A stretch of 64,000 bases of DNA, from the NCBI RefSeq assembly GCF_900128945.1, contig NZ_FQUD01000002.1, positions 710,371 through 774,370 on the forward strand, given 5' to 3'. Origin of the DNA: Chryseobacterium sp. OV279 (GTDB taxonomy: Bacteria; Bacteroidota; Bacteroidia; Flavobacteriales; Weeksellaceae). How positions within the stretch are numbered: position 1 is the stretch's first letter; every line of letters starts with the position of its first letter. A program made the position numbers and the translations under genes. The notes beneath the pieces were generated by a model. The model saw only the letters and a list, made by a program, of their open reading frames with translations, had not been told where the DNA came from and did not search any database. Shown one piece after another: positions 53,842-63,107 of this stretch.

Positions 53842-54807
53842 ATGGAATCCTATACGGAAAGAATATTGATTACAGGTGCTCTGGGACAGATTGGCACCGA
53901 ACTGACGAACAGACTTGTTGAAATGCACGGAGCTGACAATGTAGTAGCATCTGGACTGGACAGATGGCAAAAGGGAATTACCGCTGCCGGACATTACGAA
54001 AGAATGGATGTTACCAATACGCAGCTGGTAAGACAGGTGATCAAAGATTATGAGATTACTACAGTGTATCACCTGGCATCGCTTTTATCAGGAACTTCAG
54101 AAAAGCAGCCTATTTTTGCCTGGAAACTGAATCTTGAACCTCTTCTTCATTTTTGTGAAATGGCAAAGGAAGGGCTTCTTAAAAAGATCTTCTGGCCTAG
54201 TTCAATCGCTGTATTCGGGAAAGGAATTCCAAAACATGATGTAGCACAGGATGTGGTTTTAAATCCTACTACCGTGTACGGGATCTCGAAAATGGCAGGT
54301 GAAAAGTGGTGCGAATATTATTTTGACAAGCATGGAGTAGATGTAAGAAGTATCAGGTACCCGGGACTTATTTCATGGAAAACACCTGCCGGAGGTGGAA
54401 CTACAGATTACGCTGTTGAGATTTTTTACGAAGCCATCGAGGAAGGAAAATACACAAGTTTCATTTCTGAAGACACCGGAATGCCGATGCTTTATATGGA
54501 TGATGCGATCAACGCAACCTTGAAATTAATGGAAGCTCCGAAGGAAAGTCTTACCGTTCGTTCGTCTTATAATTTAGGAGGAATGTCATTTACACCGAAA
54601 GAACTTGCCGAAGAAATCAAGAAAGAAATACCGGAATTTACGATCGATTACAAACCGGATTTCAGACAGGCGATTGCAGATTCATGGCCGGCATCCATCG
54701 ATGATTCTGTAGCGAAAAAGGACTGGGGACTGACCTATGATTTCGGAATTTCTGAAATGTCGAAGGACATGATCAAGAATCTTAAAGTGAAATTGAATAA
54801 AAATTAA
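53842..54807 (+). CDS. tdh: NAD-dependent epimerase/dehydratase family L-threonine 3-dehydrogenase
   Basis: This 321-residue short-chain (extended SDR) protein has the NAD-binding ILITGALGQIGTELTNRL, the acid ASGLDRW, active-site Ser in FWPSSIAVFG, and YGISKMAGE (YxxxK). The C-terminal region SSYNLGGMSFTPKELAEEIK matches the SDR-type threonine dehydrogenases described from flavobacteria. It oxidises L-threonine to 2-amino-3-oxobutyrate. No kbl (glycine C-acetyltransferase) gene is adjacent. Other epimerase functions are possible but less likely. Confidence 0.85.
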   Translation: MESYTERILITGALGQIGTELTNRLVEMHGADNVVASGLDRWQKGITAAGHYERMDVTNTQLVRQVIKDYEITTVYHLASLLSGTSEKQPIFAWKLNLEPLLHFCEMAKEGLLKKIFWPSSIAVFGKGIPKHDVAQDVVLNPTTVYGISKMAGEKWCEYYFDKHGVDVRSIRYPGLISWKTPAGGGTTDYAVEIFYEAIEEGKYTSFISEDTGMPMLYMDDAINATLKLMEAPKESLTVRSSYNLGGMSFTPKELAEEIKKEIPEFTIDYKPDFRQAIADSWPASIDDSVAKKDWGLTYDFGISEMSKDMIKNLKVKLNKN

Positions 54808-54891
54808 TTACTTAAAGTTAATATTTAAATAAATATTATTTTAACAATTGATTTTTAATTACTTATAAACTATATCTAAAATTTAATTTAA

Positions 54892-55644
54892 ATGATTTTA
54901 TTGACTTTTAACATCTTAAATATAGAGGCTGAAGCCAAAAACAGCGTGCAGATTTCTGATGAAGAAAGACTGAAGATCACAGAAGATAACACCAAAGCTA
55001 TTCTTCGGATTTTAGATATTCATGACATCAAAGCCAGTTTTTTTGTGGAGATTTCCATCGCGGAAAAACTGCAGAATTTAATAAAAGCAATTTCATCCAA
55101 AGGGCATGAAATTGCTTTTTATAATTTCAATTCAAATCTTCAGGAAATTGAAGAGGTGAAAAAAAACATTCAGGATCTTCTCGAAAAACAGATCAGAGGA
55201 ATCCGGCAGAAAGATTATAAACTGCCTCAGGAAGATCTGAAATCGCTGGAGTTTAATTATGTCTCCAATATCGATAATGCAGATGTTCTTTTTCCATTCA
55301 AACGACTGAAAAGAGATACCGAGATTAATGAAGAAGACGGGCTGAGTATTGTACCGGAAAGTATCTCACCTTACAGTCAGTTGCCGTATAATGATTTTGT
55401 GTTTCAGATCCTGCCGATGAACTATTACCAGAGTATGGTTTTTGAAACGCTGAAGAATGATGATTTTGTCTTAATCTATTTAAATTCATGGCAGTTCACT
55501 GATTTTAAAAAATACCGGTTTGATATTCCATTTTACAGAAGCCTCTTTTCAGGAAAGAAAATGGAAGACAAACTCGATGCCCTTCTTACCTGGGTGAATG
55601 AGCATGATATGGCGACCTCGCGGATGAAGGATTATATTTTTTAG
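54892..55644 (+). CDS. Polysaccharide deacetylase-like protein, probably inactive
   Basis: This 250-residue protein follows the NodB/DUF3473 deacetylase pattern: N-terminal LLTFNILNIEAEAKNS, helix and strand KASFFVEISIAEKLQNL and SSKGHEIAFYNFNSN, then FRFDIPFYRSL-like C-terminal parts. The catalytic Asp of the LTFD motif is Asn7, and both metal-binding histidines of the usual GHEIASHGYSH motif are replaced (Tyr77, Ser81). It thus keeps the fold but lacks the zinc site. It probably acts as a binding or structural protein, or is a decayed enzyme. It lies 84 bp after tdh. Confidence 0.8.
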   Translation: MILLTFNILNIEAEAKNSVQISDEERLKITEDNTKAILRILDIHDIKASFFVEISIAEKLQNLIKAISSKGHEIAFYNFNSNLQEIEEVKKNIQDLLEKQIRGIRQKDYKLPQEDLKSLEFNYVSNIDNADVLFPFKRLKRDTEINEEDGLSIVPESISPYSQLPYNDFVFQILPMNYYQSMVFETLKNDDFVLIYLNSWQFTDFKKYRFDIPFYRSLFSGKKMEDKLDALLTWVNEHDMATSRMKDYIF

Positions 55645-55971
55645 GTGGTAGGTAGCAGGTTTTAGGTTGCAGGGATTAGGGATTAGGGATTAGGGATTAG
55701 GGATTAGGGATTGTGCCGAAGGTTGAAACTATGGTCTTTTGATTTGGTTTTTGGGCGAGATAGATGTCAATGGTGAATTTTGCTTCGCAAGTGAATGGTG
55801 AATGATAGATTCAAGAACCAAGAACCAAGATGTCAGACATTAGGCTAAGGTTTAGACTGAGATTATGCATTTTATTTACAAAAAACCAGCAACCCGGAAC
55901 GTTATTTTAACTAGCAACTAGCAACTTGACAACCCTCAGACTCTCAAACGCTCTCACTCTCAAACTCAAAA
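55645..55971. repeat. Gene-poor region with heptamer and dispersed repeats
   Basis: Five full copies of GGGATTA plus a partial one lie at 55672-55712. An inverted copy of the 19.4-kb repeat occupies 55766-55805 (GAATTTTGCTTCGCAAGTGA core). AACTAGCAACTAGCAACTTG and CTCAAACGCTCTCACTCTCA words complete the gap. No gene is visible. Confidence 0.65.
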
Positions 55972-57177
55972 CTAGCTCAGCTCAAACAAAGTAATCTCAG
56001 GCAATACGCCCACTCTTCCCGGATATCCCAGAACACCGAAGCCTCTGTTCACGTAAAGCATTTTTCCTTCGCTTTCGTATAAATCGGCCCATTTTGGGTA
56101 ACGGTATTGTACAGGAGACCATTTAACGTTTTTCAGATCTAAACCGAACTGCATTCCGTGGGTGTGTCCTGAAAGTGTCAAATGGATGTTTCCAGGGTGT
56201 TTTTTGACTACGTAATCAAAGTGGGTAGGGTCATGGCTCATCAGGATTTTCGGAGCAGATTCCGGCACCCCTTTTAAAGCATCATCAATCTTTCCGAATT
56301 GAGGAAATGGTTTTAATCCCCAGTTTTCAACGCCGAGAATGTATAATTTTTCTCCGTTTCTCTCAATCACTCTGTGTTCGTTTCTTAACATATCAAAACC
56401 TGCCTGTCTTTCATAGTCGATAAGCGTGTCGAGGTTTTTCTTCTTGGCATCGAGGGAAGTCCATGTTACATAGTCTCCATAATCGTGGTTTCCAAGTACT
56501 GCAAACTTGCCGTCTTTTGCTTTTATCTTTGAAAATAGAGGAATGAAAGGTTTGAATTCATCAGAAATATTATTGACCATATCGCCGGTAAAAAGCACAA
56601 GATCAGGATTTTGCTCGTTGATCAGATCAATAGCGTGCTGAAGTTTCGATGGATCTGAAAAACTGCCGCTGTGAACATCAGAGATCTGAATCACTTTATA
56701 ACCTTCAAAATTTTTCGAAAGACCCGGAATCTTCACCTTAATCCTTCTTACAGTATGTCTATATTTTCCGAACGTAATTCCGTCGATGAAAAGAGCAGAA
56801 AGAACGCCTCCAAGGCCCAGTCCAACAATGCTCAGGAATTTCCTTCTTTCAGGGAAGAAATTTTCCTGTGGTCGTGTTAATCCGATTAAATAGCCTCCGG
56901 TTCTGAAAATATCGTCAATTAATAAAAACAGAACCACAAAGATTTTTGGAAGTATAAAGATCAGGAACAGCGAAATAGTGATCTGGACTCTAACGGAGCT
57001 TTTATCTGTTCTTTGGAAATGAGTAATTTCGTAGGCGAAAATCGCGTAAACGGTCAAAGATACAACCCAATACCCAAGCCTGATCCAGAAATTATCTGTT
57101 AATGTTCTTATAGCCTGATAGATATAAACTTCCAGAACCAGAAAGATAGCGGCAATGATCAAAAAATTTCTCTGCAT
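55972..57177 (-). CDS. Membrane-anchored metallophosphoesterase
   Basis: This 401-residue protein has four N-terminal membrane helices (to about residue 135) and a calcineurin-like phosphoesterase domain. Metal-site motifs are all present: ISDVHSGSF, FTGDMVNNIS, LGNHDYGDY, MSHDPTH and LSGHTHGMQFG. The closest type is YaeI-like phosphodiesterase. The active domain follows the helices and a short charged linker, and its side of the membrane is not clear. The substrate may be a phospholipid head group or a cyclic nucleotide. Confidence 0.88.
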   Translation of the reverse strand: MQRNFLIIAAIFLVLEVYIYQAIRTLTDNFWIRLGYWVVSLTVYAIFAYEITHFQRTDKSSVRVQITISLFLIFILPKIFVVLFLLIDDIFRTGGYLIGLTRPQENFFPERRKFLSIVGLGLGGVLSALFIDGITFGKYRHTVRRIKVKIPGLSKNFEGYKVIQISDVHSGSFSDPSKLQHAIDLINEQNPDLVLFTGDMVNNISDEFKPFIPLFSKIKAKDGKFAVLGNHDYGDYVTWTSLDAKKKNLDTLIDYERQAGFDMLRNEHRVIERNGEKLYILGVENWGLKPFPQFGKIDDALKGVPESAPKILMSHDPTHFDYVVKKHPGNIHLTLSGHTHGMQFGLDLKNVKWSPVQYRYPKWADLYESEGKMLYVNRGFGVLGYPGRVGVLPEITLFELS

Positions 57178-57186
57178 GATAAATCT

Positions 57187-57221
57187 AAAAAAAGCACAAA
57201 GAATATGTTTCCCTGTGCTTT
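57187..57221 (-). terminator. Terminator after the KAS III gene
   Basis: On the minus strand AAAGCACA and TGTGCTTT pair around a 15-nt loop and are followed by TTTTTAG. It lies 25 bp downstream of the minus-strand KAS III gene and just upstream of the metallophosphoesterase start. Confidence 0.75.
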
Positions 57222-57245
57222 ATATTTTTTTGTTAATTAAATATT

Positions 57246-58313
57246 TTAAGGAAATCTGTAAACGATAGCATTGATGTTCATTCCGGCACCTACCGAAGTC
57301 ATCACAATGTTACCTTTATCTTTAAACGTTTGACCCTCCATTTTTCCTTTAATTATTAAATCATACATCGTAGGAATAGTTGCTACAGACGTATTTCCAA
57401 GATCCTGAATCGTCATAGGAGAGATCGCATGGTCGTAATCTTTCACATCATAAAGCTTGTGAAGTCTTTCGATCATGGCGTAATCCATTTTTGCATTCGC
57501 CTGGTGGATAAGGATTTTGTCAATGTTTTCGATAGAAAGTCCCGCATCTTCAATTGTTTCCTTGATTGCTGAAGGAACATTTTTAAGGGCGTACTCATAG
57601 ATTTTTCTTCCCTGCATTCTTACATAAAGGCGTCTTTGATCTACGTTTGCGTTGATAGAAGACGCGTTTTCAAGATAACACAGTTCCGGACCGTTGTCAC
57701 AAATGGTGTTGTGAGCAATGATACCTACATTTTCCTGATCTGTAGCCTGTACAACTACTGCACCGGCACCGTCAGCGAAAATCATTCTGTTTCTGTCATG
57801 CGGATCTGTAACGCGGCTTAAAGTTTCTGCACCTACCACAAGGATGGTTTTTGCAGCTTTTGCCTTGATAAGGTTGTCGGCAAGGATCATGGCTTCCACC
57901 CATCCCGGACATCCGAAAATCATATCATAAGTGATGCATTTTCTGTTTTTAATGCCCAGCTTATTTTTCACTCTTGCTGCCATATTAGGCATGAAATTCA
58001 CATATCCGTCTACAGTAACTTCTCCAAAGTTGCTTGCGTAAATAATGTAGTCAAGGTCCTCGCCGTCTATTTTAGCATCCTCAAGGGCTGCTTTTGCAGC
58101 TTCAGAACCGATCTGTGAGTTGGAAAGATCGTCTTCAATGAATCTTCTGTTTTCTATTTCTGTGATTTCTACAAACTTCGCGATGGTTTCTTCTGCAGGT
58201 TTTTCAATCTTAACTCCGTCTTCAGTGTAGAACTCAGAATCCATGAAATAATCTCTACCAATAACTCTGTTAGGAATATAGGATCCGGAACCAATAATGA
58301 TCGTATTCGGCAT
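57246..58313 (-). CDS. 3-Oxoacyl-ACP synthase III family protein (FabH-like)
   Basis: This 355-residue thiolase-fold enzyme has the catalytic triad: Cys135 in IFGCPGWVEA, His in LIHQANAKMD and Asn in LGNTSVATIP. GDGAGAVVV is represented by FADGAGAVVVQAT. It is longer than typical FabH (about 320) because of an N-terminal insertion (DYFMDSEFYTEDGVKIEKPA). It may start fatty acid synthesis or make another acyl chain, such as branched or aryl polyene precursors. No fatty acid genes are adjacent. Confidence 0.88.
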   Translation of the reverse strand: MPNTIIIGSGSYIPNRVIGRDYFMDSEFYTEDGVKIEKPAEETIAKFVEITEIENRRFIEDDLSNSQIGSEAAKAALEDAKIDGEDLDYIIYASNFGEVTVDGYVNFMPNMAARVKNKLGIKNRKCITYDMIFGCPGWVEAMILADNLIKAKAAKTILVVGAETLSRVTDPHDRNRMIFADGAGAVVVQATDQENVGIIAHNTICDNGPELCYLENASSINANVDQRRLYVRMQGRKIYEYALKNVPSAIKETIEDAGLSIENIDKILIHQANAKMDYAMIERLHKLYDVKDYDHAISPMTIQDLGNTSVATIPTMYDLIIKGKMEGQTFKDKGNIVMTSVGAGMNINAIVYRFP

Positions 58314-58383
58314 TCGTTTAAATGATTTTTTAAAGATGCAAAGTTAATAATTAATATTAATAACGGAGAATTAAAAATATTAT

Positions 58384-58391
58384 TAAATTTG
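58384..58391 (+). promoter_or_regulatory. -7 promoter element of the 189-aa membrane protein gene
   Basis: TAAATTTG matches TAnnTTTG, 23 nt before ATG 58415. The transcript would include ubiE and porT. Confidence 0.5.
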
Positions 58392-58414
58392 CAAAAATTG
58401 TACTTTACAATCGT

Positions 58415-58984
58415 ATGAAAAACAACTCGTCCTTAAAAGGCTTACTTATTGCAGCTGTGGTGTTTATCGTTGCCTTTGGAGTCTACTTCTTTTTTTTAGC
58501 CAAGAAAAATTATTTTGTAGTAGACAACCCTACTCCCAATACCTATTATTTTAAAATCAATAATGGTTCTGAGGGGATAATTTCAGCGGGACAGTATGTT
58601 CACGTGGATATCAAAAAGGGGAAAAATTCCATCAAAGTTTTCGACCGGAATAAGAAAATGCTCTATGATTCTGCATTTGAAGTGAATAAGATTCGTGGGC
58701 TGATTAACATCGCACATCAGGATTATTATATTAATGATCAATATTATGGGTACAATCTTAAAAAAGATTCATTACTTTTGGCCCTGGACAAAATCACAAT
58801 AGACGGAAAAGATTATTTCGGAGGAGCGAGACGCTTCAACAAGCTTTATACTGAAGATTTTTATTACAATGTGGATGAGGATTACGATAAAGTGATCAAA
58901 AACATTCAGCAGGTGGAATCGAGATCAAAGATTTTCAGAAAGCAGGATTTCCTAAATTATTACAAAGAATATTACAAGTTTTAA
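58415..58984 (+). CDS. Membrane-anchored protein of unknown function, 189 aa
   Basis: There is one N-terminal membrane helix (about residues 8-28, LLIAAVVFIVAFGVYFFFLA) and a 160-residue periplasmic-side domain rich in Tyr, Asp and Lys. I do not recognise the family. It lies 3 bp before the menaquinone methyltransferase gene and therefore shares its transcript with ubiE and porT. Confidence 0.78.
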   Translation: MKNNSSLKGLLIAAVVFIVAFGVYFFFLAKKNYFVVDNPTPNTYYFKINNGSEGIISAGQYVHVDIKKGKNSIKVFDRNKKMLYDSAFEVNKIRGLINIAHQDYYINDQYYGYNLKKDSLLLALDKITIDGKDYFGGARRFNKLYTEDFYYNVDEDYDKVIKNIQQVESRSKIFRKQDFLNYYKEYYKF

Positions 58985-58987
58985 GTT

Positions 58988-59719
58988 TTGACAAAAGATA
59001 TTACCAAAGTTACTCCCTACAATTCTGAGGCTACTAAAAAAAGCCAGGTAGAGGATATGTTCGACAATATTGCACCGAAGTATGACCTTCTGAATCATGT
59101 TTTATCTATGAAAATTGATGTTTTATGGAGAAATACATTGGTGAAAATGATGAAAAAAGACAACCCGCAGGAAGTGCTGGATGTGGCTACAGGAACGGGA
59201 GATTTAGCAATCACGATTGAAAAAGGAACCGATGCAAAAGTAATTGGTTTAGATTTATCACAACAAATGCTGAATGTTGGCGTTATTAAAATAAAAAAAC
59301 TTAAATTAGACGGCAAAATTTCCATGCAAAAAGGAGATGCAGAAAATTTACCTTTCGAGGACAATAGATTCGATGCTGTTTCCGTTGCATTTGGAGTAAG
59401 GAATTTTGAAAACCTTACCAAAGGTTTGGCAGAATTAAGAAGAGTAGTTAAAGATAACAAGAGTGTTTATATACTGGAGTTTTCAAAGGTTGAGGGGTTC
59501 TTAGGTCCATTTTATATGTTTTATTTCAGAAACATATTACCTGCCATCGGCAGACTGGTATCCAAAGATAATAGGGCGTATACATACCTTCCGGATTCTG
59601 TAAATGCTTTTCCTTTCGGGGAAAAGATGAAGCAAATTCTTTTAGATACAGGATTTAAGAAAGTAGAATATAAAAAGCTAAGTTTAGGTATAGCCACAAT
59701 TTATAAAGCAACAAAGTAA
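58988..59719 (+). CDS. ubiE: Demethylmenaquinone methyltransferase
   Basis: This 243-residue MenG/UbiE enzyme carries out the last methylation in menaquinone synthesis. Motifs are VEDMFDNIAPKYDLLNHVLS, the SAM-binding EVLDVATGTGDLAITI, MQKGDAENLPFEDNRFDAV and AFGVRNFENL. Translation probably starts at TTG 58988, because the protein begins MTKDITKVTPYNSEATKKSQ as in relatives and no suitable ATG lies nearby. It is 3 bp downstream of the preceding gene and 3 bp upstream of porT, an order conserved in Bacteroidota. Confidence 0.93.
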   Translation: MTKDITKVTPYNSEATKKSQVEDMFDNIAPKYDLLNHVLSMKIDVLWRNTLVKMMKKDNPQEVLDVATGTGDLAITIEKGTDAKVIGLDLSQQMLNVGVIKIKKLKLDGKISMQKGDAENLPFEDNRFDAVSVAFGVRNFENLTKGLAELRRVVKDNKSVYILEFSKVEGFLGPFYMFYFRNILPAIGRLVSKDNRAYTYLPDSVNAFPFGEKMKQILLDTGFKKVEYKKLSLGIATIYKATK

Positions 59720-59722
59720 CCT

Positions 59723-60505
59723 ATGAATAAATTTCTATTAAGAGCACTGGTTTTAGCCTCAGTTAATATTGCTGTTTTTGCAGATGCGCAATTCAGAACC
59801 CGAAACAGAATGGATAAGTTGGAAGACTTTGACGAGCAGAAATTCAGTTGGGGTTTTTATTTGAACGGCAACAGGCTAGACTACCGTATCGTCCTTCATC
59901 CAAGATATGGTGCGGAAGGTAATCAGAATCTTGTTAAATCCAGAGAAAGCTACAGTTTCGGAGCTGGTTTGATCGCCAAGTGGAGACTGAATGATAATCT
60001 GGACCTAAGATTGGAGCCAGGCTTGCAATTTGCTCAAAGGCAGTTGATTTTTAATACCCAGTCCAATGACCAGTATGCTGCCGGAACATTGACTAATCCA
60101 CCTTTTTTCCCAATTGCTTTAACTGAGAAAGATAAAGTAAGAGAGATTAAATCTACTTTGGTAGACATCCCTGTACTATTGGAGCTTCACGGGAACAGAT
60201 GGTACAATTCAAGACCGTATATTGCAGGAGGGGTGAACTATATCGTGAACCTTCAGTCTAATTCTGATTCTGTGGATGACAACATGCAGCAGGTTTTCAG
60301 ATCGACTACGCATAATTTTGCATGGTCTGCTGAAATGGGAATTCAGTTTTACTTCAATAAATTTAAACTTACGCCGGCGATCAGAGGAACATTCTTCATG
60401 AATAACGAGAAAGTGGCTGATAATGCGACTACACCTCCATATTGGGCGACAGCAATGTCTACGCTTCAGACAAGAGCGGTGATGTTTGTATTGAAATTCG
60501 AATAA
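59723..60505 (+). CDS. porT: Type IX secretion system protein PorT (outer-membrane beta-barrel)
   Basis: This 260-residue protein has a signal peptide (to about residue 23) and an eight-stranded barrel pattern. Typical parts are KFSWGFYLNGNRLDYRIVLHP, SYSFGAGLIAKWRLNDNLDLR and NKFKLTPAIRGTFFMNNE, ending in an aromatic strand (MFVLKFE). PorT is needed for T9SS function, and the two T9SS-tailed proteins at 4220-6537 are its likely clients. The ubiE-porT order agrees with other Bacteroidota. It is the last gene of its operon. Confidence 0.88.
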   Translation: MNKFLLRALVLASVNIAVFADAQFRTRNRMDKLEDFDEQKFSWGFYLNGNRLDYRIVLHPRYGAEGNQNLVKSRESYSFGAGLIAKWRLNDNLDLRLEPGLQFAQRQLIFNTQSNDQYAAGTLTNPPFFPIALTEKDKVREIKSTLVDIPVLLELHGNRWYNSRPYIAGGVNYIVNLQSNSDSVDDNMQQVFRSTTHNFAWSAEMGIQFYFNKFKLTPAIRGTFFMNNEKVADNATTPPYWATAMSTLQTRAVMFVLKFE

Positions 60506-60526
60506 GAAAATATACATTAAAAATAC

Positions 60527-60556
60527 AAAAGGAGGTGCATCTGCATCTCCTTTTTT
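60527..60556 (+). terminator. Terminator after porT
   Basis: The 13-bp imperfect stem AAAAGGAGGTGCA/TGCATCTCCTTTT (one G-U) with a tight loop is followed by TT. Confidence 0.82.
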
Positions 60557-60587
60557 CGTACCAAATCAAAATATAGAGACATTTATT

Positions 60588-60618
60588 TTTGTTACTGTTA
60601 TTATTTTTTTATTTTTGT
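60588..60618 (+). promoter_or_regulatory. Promoter of the coiled-coil/zapA pair
   Basis: TTTG at 60588-60591, a 19-nt spacer and TATTTTTG at 60611-60618 form a perfect Bacteroidota promoter. It would serve the coiled-coil gene, zapA and possibly the 6S RNA precursor. Confidence 0.7.
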
Positions 60619-60645
60619 TGCTAGTTAGAATATACAAAACCTGAA

Positions 60646-60948
60646 ATGCTTCAAGATTTAGAAAACAATTTTTCAGAATTAGAGAGAAAGATTTTCCTTT
60701 TACAAAAGAATTATAAAAGTCTTACTGAAAGATTATCAGACTTAAGTGTTGAGCATGAAGAACTGAAAACGAAATATGATGAGGAGAGAAGAAGAAATCA
60801 GGTATTAGCAGAAGAACAAAAAAATATAAAACTTTATTCAGCAATATCAGGGAATCCTGAACACAACAGATTAATGAAAAACCATATCAACAGATTGGTG
60901 AAAGAAATTGATTTCTGTATTGCGCAGCTTCAAAACAGTGGATTATAA
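60646..60948 (+). CDS. Small coiled-coil protein encoded with ZapA
   Basis: This 100-residue protein is a continuous coiled coil from about residue 5 to 65 (ELERKIFLLQKNYKSLTERL), then a short helix pair. It has no signal peptide or membrane helix. The stop codon overlaps the zapA start (TAATG), so it probably acts with ZapA at the division ring, similar in size to ZapB; this is inferred from position and structure only. Confidence 0.82.
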   Translation: MLQDLENNFSELERKIFLLQKNYKSLTERLSDLSVEHEELKTKYDEERRRNQVLAEEQKNIKLYSAISGNPEHNRLMKNHINRLVKEIDFCIAQLQNSGL

Positions 60949-61235
60949 TGGAGGTAAGAAGAATAACCATCAACATTGCAGGAAGGGTATATCCGCTGAA
61001 CGTGCCGGCCGCAGAGGAGGAAACTCTGCGCAAGGTAGGAAAGCAGATCGAAAATATGATTAAAGATTTTGAACAGAACTTCGATGTCAGAGACAAACAG
61101 GATGCTTTGGCGATGTGTGCCCTTAAACTGGGAACCAACGCGGAAGTAGTTTCTCTGAACTACGAAAAAAATATAAATTCTACCAACGAAAGATTAGTGC
61201 AGATTAATCAGTCGTTGAATGAAATAGGGAAATAG
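60948..61235 (+). CDS. zapA: Cell division protein ZapA
   Basis: This 95-residue protein matches the ZapA family that bundles FtsZ filaments. It shows RRITINIAGRVYPLNVPAAEEE and LRKVGKQIENMIKDFEQNF, then a C-terminal coiled coil (VVSLNYEKNINSTNERLVQI). It overlaps the coiled-coil gene by one base and is followed by the 6S RNA, a linkage also known in gamma-proteobacteria. Confidence 0.9.
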   Translation: MEVRRITINIAGRVYPLNVPAAEEETLRKVGKQIENMIKDFEQNFDVRDKQDALAMCALKLGTNAEVVSLNYEKNINSTNERLVQINQSLNEIGK

Positions 61236-61249
61236 AATTCTTTTCCCGT

Positions 61250-61428
61250 CAGACTGCCTACAATAATTCTAACACATTTAAGGTAAACTCAACGCTAAAC
61301 AATTACCGAGCAAATGTCCGCTGAATGGCGTGCCGGGTCTCCCGGATTACAGACAGAGGAAATCAGTTCAAATCGTGTTGATTAGGAGTTTACTCTCAAT
61401 CCCTGAATTGTTGTAGGTTTTTTTTATT
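61250..61428 (+). ncRNA. ssrS: 6S RNA, flavobacterial type
   Basis: The region forms a long rod-like RNA: closing stem CCTACAATAATTC/GAATTGTTGTAGG (61257-61269 with 61405-61417), inner stem GTAAACTC/GAGTTTAC (61283-61290 with 61386-61393) and the terminal hairpin CCGGG-TCT-CCCGG (61333-61345). Large internal bubbles lie between them, as in 6S RNA, which binds the sigma-70 holoenzyme. The T-run from 61418 terminates it. It lies between zapA and rny, where I recall 6S-Flavo RNAs being placed. The 5' end is approximate. Confidence 0.75.
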
Positions 61429-61465
61429 TAGATAAGTGTAAGACAATTAAAACTCAATATATATT

Positions 61466-63034
61466 ATGACAACAGCCATTATAGTCGGCGTTATTTGCTT
61501 AGTTATTGGCGCAGTGATAGGGATTCTTTTCTCTAAGAGCTCGCTGAATACCAAGGCAAAATTTATTGTAGATGATGCAAAGAAAAATGCCGAAAACCTT
61601 ATAGAAAAAGCAAATGTTCAAGCTGAATCCATAAAGAAAGAAAAGAACCTACAGGCCAAAGAAAAGTTTTTGGAACTGAAATCTCAGCATGATGCGGATA
61701 TCCAATCCCGTGAGAAAAAAATGCAGGAGGTAGAAAAAAGAACCAAAGACAAGGAACACAAGCTGAATGACGAGCTTAGCAAGACGGGAAAACTTGAAAA
61801 GGACCTTGACAAGCAGATTGGAGATTACGCTAAGAAAAATGAGATCTTAGATAGAAAACAGCAGGAACTTGAGGTGGCGACTACTAAAAAGGTAGAGATC
61901 CTTGAGAAAATTGCTAATTACACCGCAGAAGAAGCTAAAGCAGAATTGGTAGAAACCATGAAAGCAGAGGCTAAAACAAGAGCTCAGGCACACGTTCAGA
62001 GCATTATGGAGGAGGCACAGCTGAATGCTAAGAACGAAGCCAGAAAAATAGTTGTTCAGACCATTCAGAGAATTGGTACAGAACAGGCTATTGAAAACTC
62101 AGTATCTGTTTTCAACATTGAATCAGACGAGGTAAAAGGTAGAATCATTGGTAGAGAAGGTAGAAATATCCGTGCTTTGGAAGCAATGACAGGCGTGGAA
62201 ATTATCGTAGATGATACTCCGGAAGCTATTCTTCTTTCTTGTTTTGATCCGGTAAGAAGAGAAATCGCAAGATTATCCCTACACAGATTGGTGACGGACG
62301 GAAGAATCCACCCGGCAAGAATCGAAGAAGTAGTAGAAAAAACAAAAAAACAGATCGAAGAAGAGATCATTGAAGTAGGAAAAAGAACAATCATTGATTT
62401 AGGAATCCACGGATTACACCCGGAACTGATCAAGATTGTAGGTAGAATGAAATACCGTTCTTCTTACGGACAGAACTTACTACAGCACTCAAGAGAAGTA
62501 GCGAACATTGCTGCAACGATGGCTGCTGAATTAGGATTGAACGTAAAACTAGCGAAAAGAGCAGGTCTTCTACACGATATCGGTAAAGTTCCTGAGCAGG
62601 AATCTGAACTTCCTCACGCTTTACTGGGAATGCAGTGGGCTGAAAAGTACGGTGAAAATGCAGAAGTTGTTAACGCAATTGGAGCTCACCACGACGAAAT
62701 TGAAATGAAGTCATTATTATCACCGATCATCCAGGTAGCCGATGCTATCTCAGGAGCAAGACCGGGAGCAAGAAGACAGGTCCTTGAATCTTATATCCAG
62801 AGACTGAAAGATCTTGAATCTGCAGCCTTAAGTTTCGACGGCGTATCAAGCGCTTATGCGATCCAGGCAGGTAGAGAACTTAGAGTAATGGTAGAAAGCG
62901 GAAAAGTAAATGATGAAGTAGCGAACCAGCTTTCTTACGACATCTCTGAAAAAATCCAAAATGAACTGACGTATCCGGGACAGGTAAAAGTAACGGTAAT
63001 CAGAGAAACAAGAGCTGTGAATATTGCAAGATAA
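61466..63034 (+). CDS. rny: Ribonuclease Y
   Basis: This 522-residue membrane-bound endonuclease initiates mRNA decay. It has an N-terminal membrane helix (residues 4-24), a long coiled coil (about 30-200), a KH domain ([20 protein letters not shown]) and an HD domain with catalytic HD in [11 protein letters not shown] plus HHDEIE. The order and length are typical. It follows the 6S RNA gene by about 40 bp and ends at a strong terminator. Confidence 0.96.
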   Translation: MTTAIIVGVICLVIGAVIGILFSKSSLNTKAKFIVDDAKKNAENLIEKANVQAESIKKEKNLQAKEKFLELKSQHDADIQSREKKMQEVEKRTKDKEHKLNDELSKTGKLEKDLDKQIGDYAKKNEILDRKQQELEVATTKKVEILEKIANYTAEEAKAELVETMKAEAKTRAQAHVQSIMEEAQLNAKNEARKIVVQTIQRIGTEQAIENSVSVFNIESDEVKGRIIGREGRNIRALEAMTGVEIIVDDTPEAILLSCFDPVRREIARLSLHRLVTDGRIHPARIEEVVEKTKKQIEEEIIEVGKRTIIDLGIHGLHPELIKIVGRMKYRSSYGQNLLQHSREVANIAATMAAELGLNVKLAKRAGLLHDIGKVPEQESELPHALLGMQWAEKYGENAEVVNAIGAHHDEIEMKSLLSPIIQVADAISGARPGARRQVLESYIQRLKDLESAALSFDGVSSAYAIQAGRELRVMVESGKVNDEVANQLSYDISEKIQNELTYPGQVKVTVIRETRAVNIAR

Positions 63035-63057
63035 TAACAGAATAAAGATATTTTATA

Positions 63058-63087
63058 AAAACCTTTCAAGAAATTGAAAGGTTTTTT
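63058..63087 (+). terminator. Terminator after rny
   Basis: The 12-bp stem AAAACCTTTCAA/TTGAAAGGTTTT around GAAA is followed by TT. Confidence 0.88.
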
Positions 63088-63107
63088 ATTTTTATCAAAA
63101 CTTAAAA

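Noticed and set aside
55672-55712. Telomere-like repeat or chromosome end
   Set aside because: It is a short simple repeat between normal genes and has no hairpin end or terminal protein genes.
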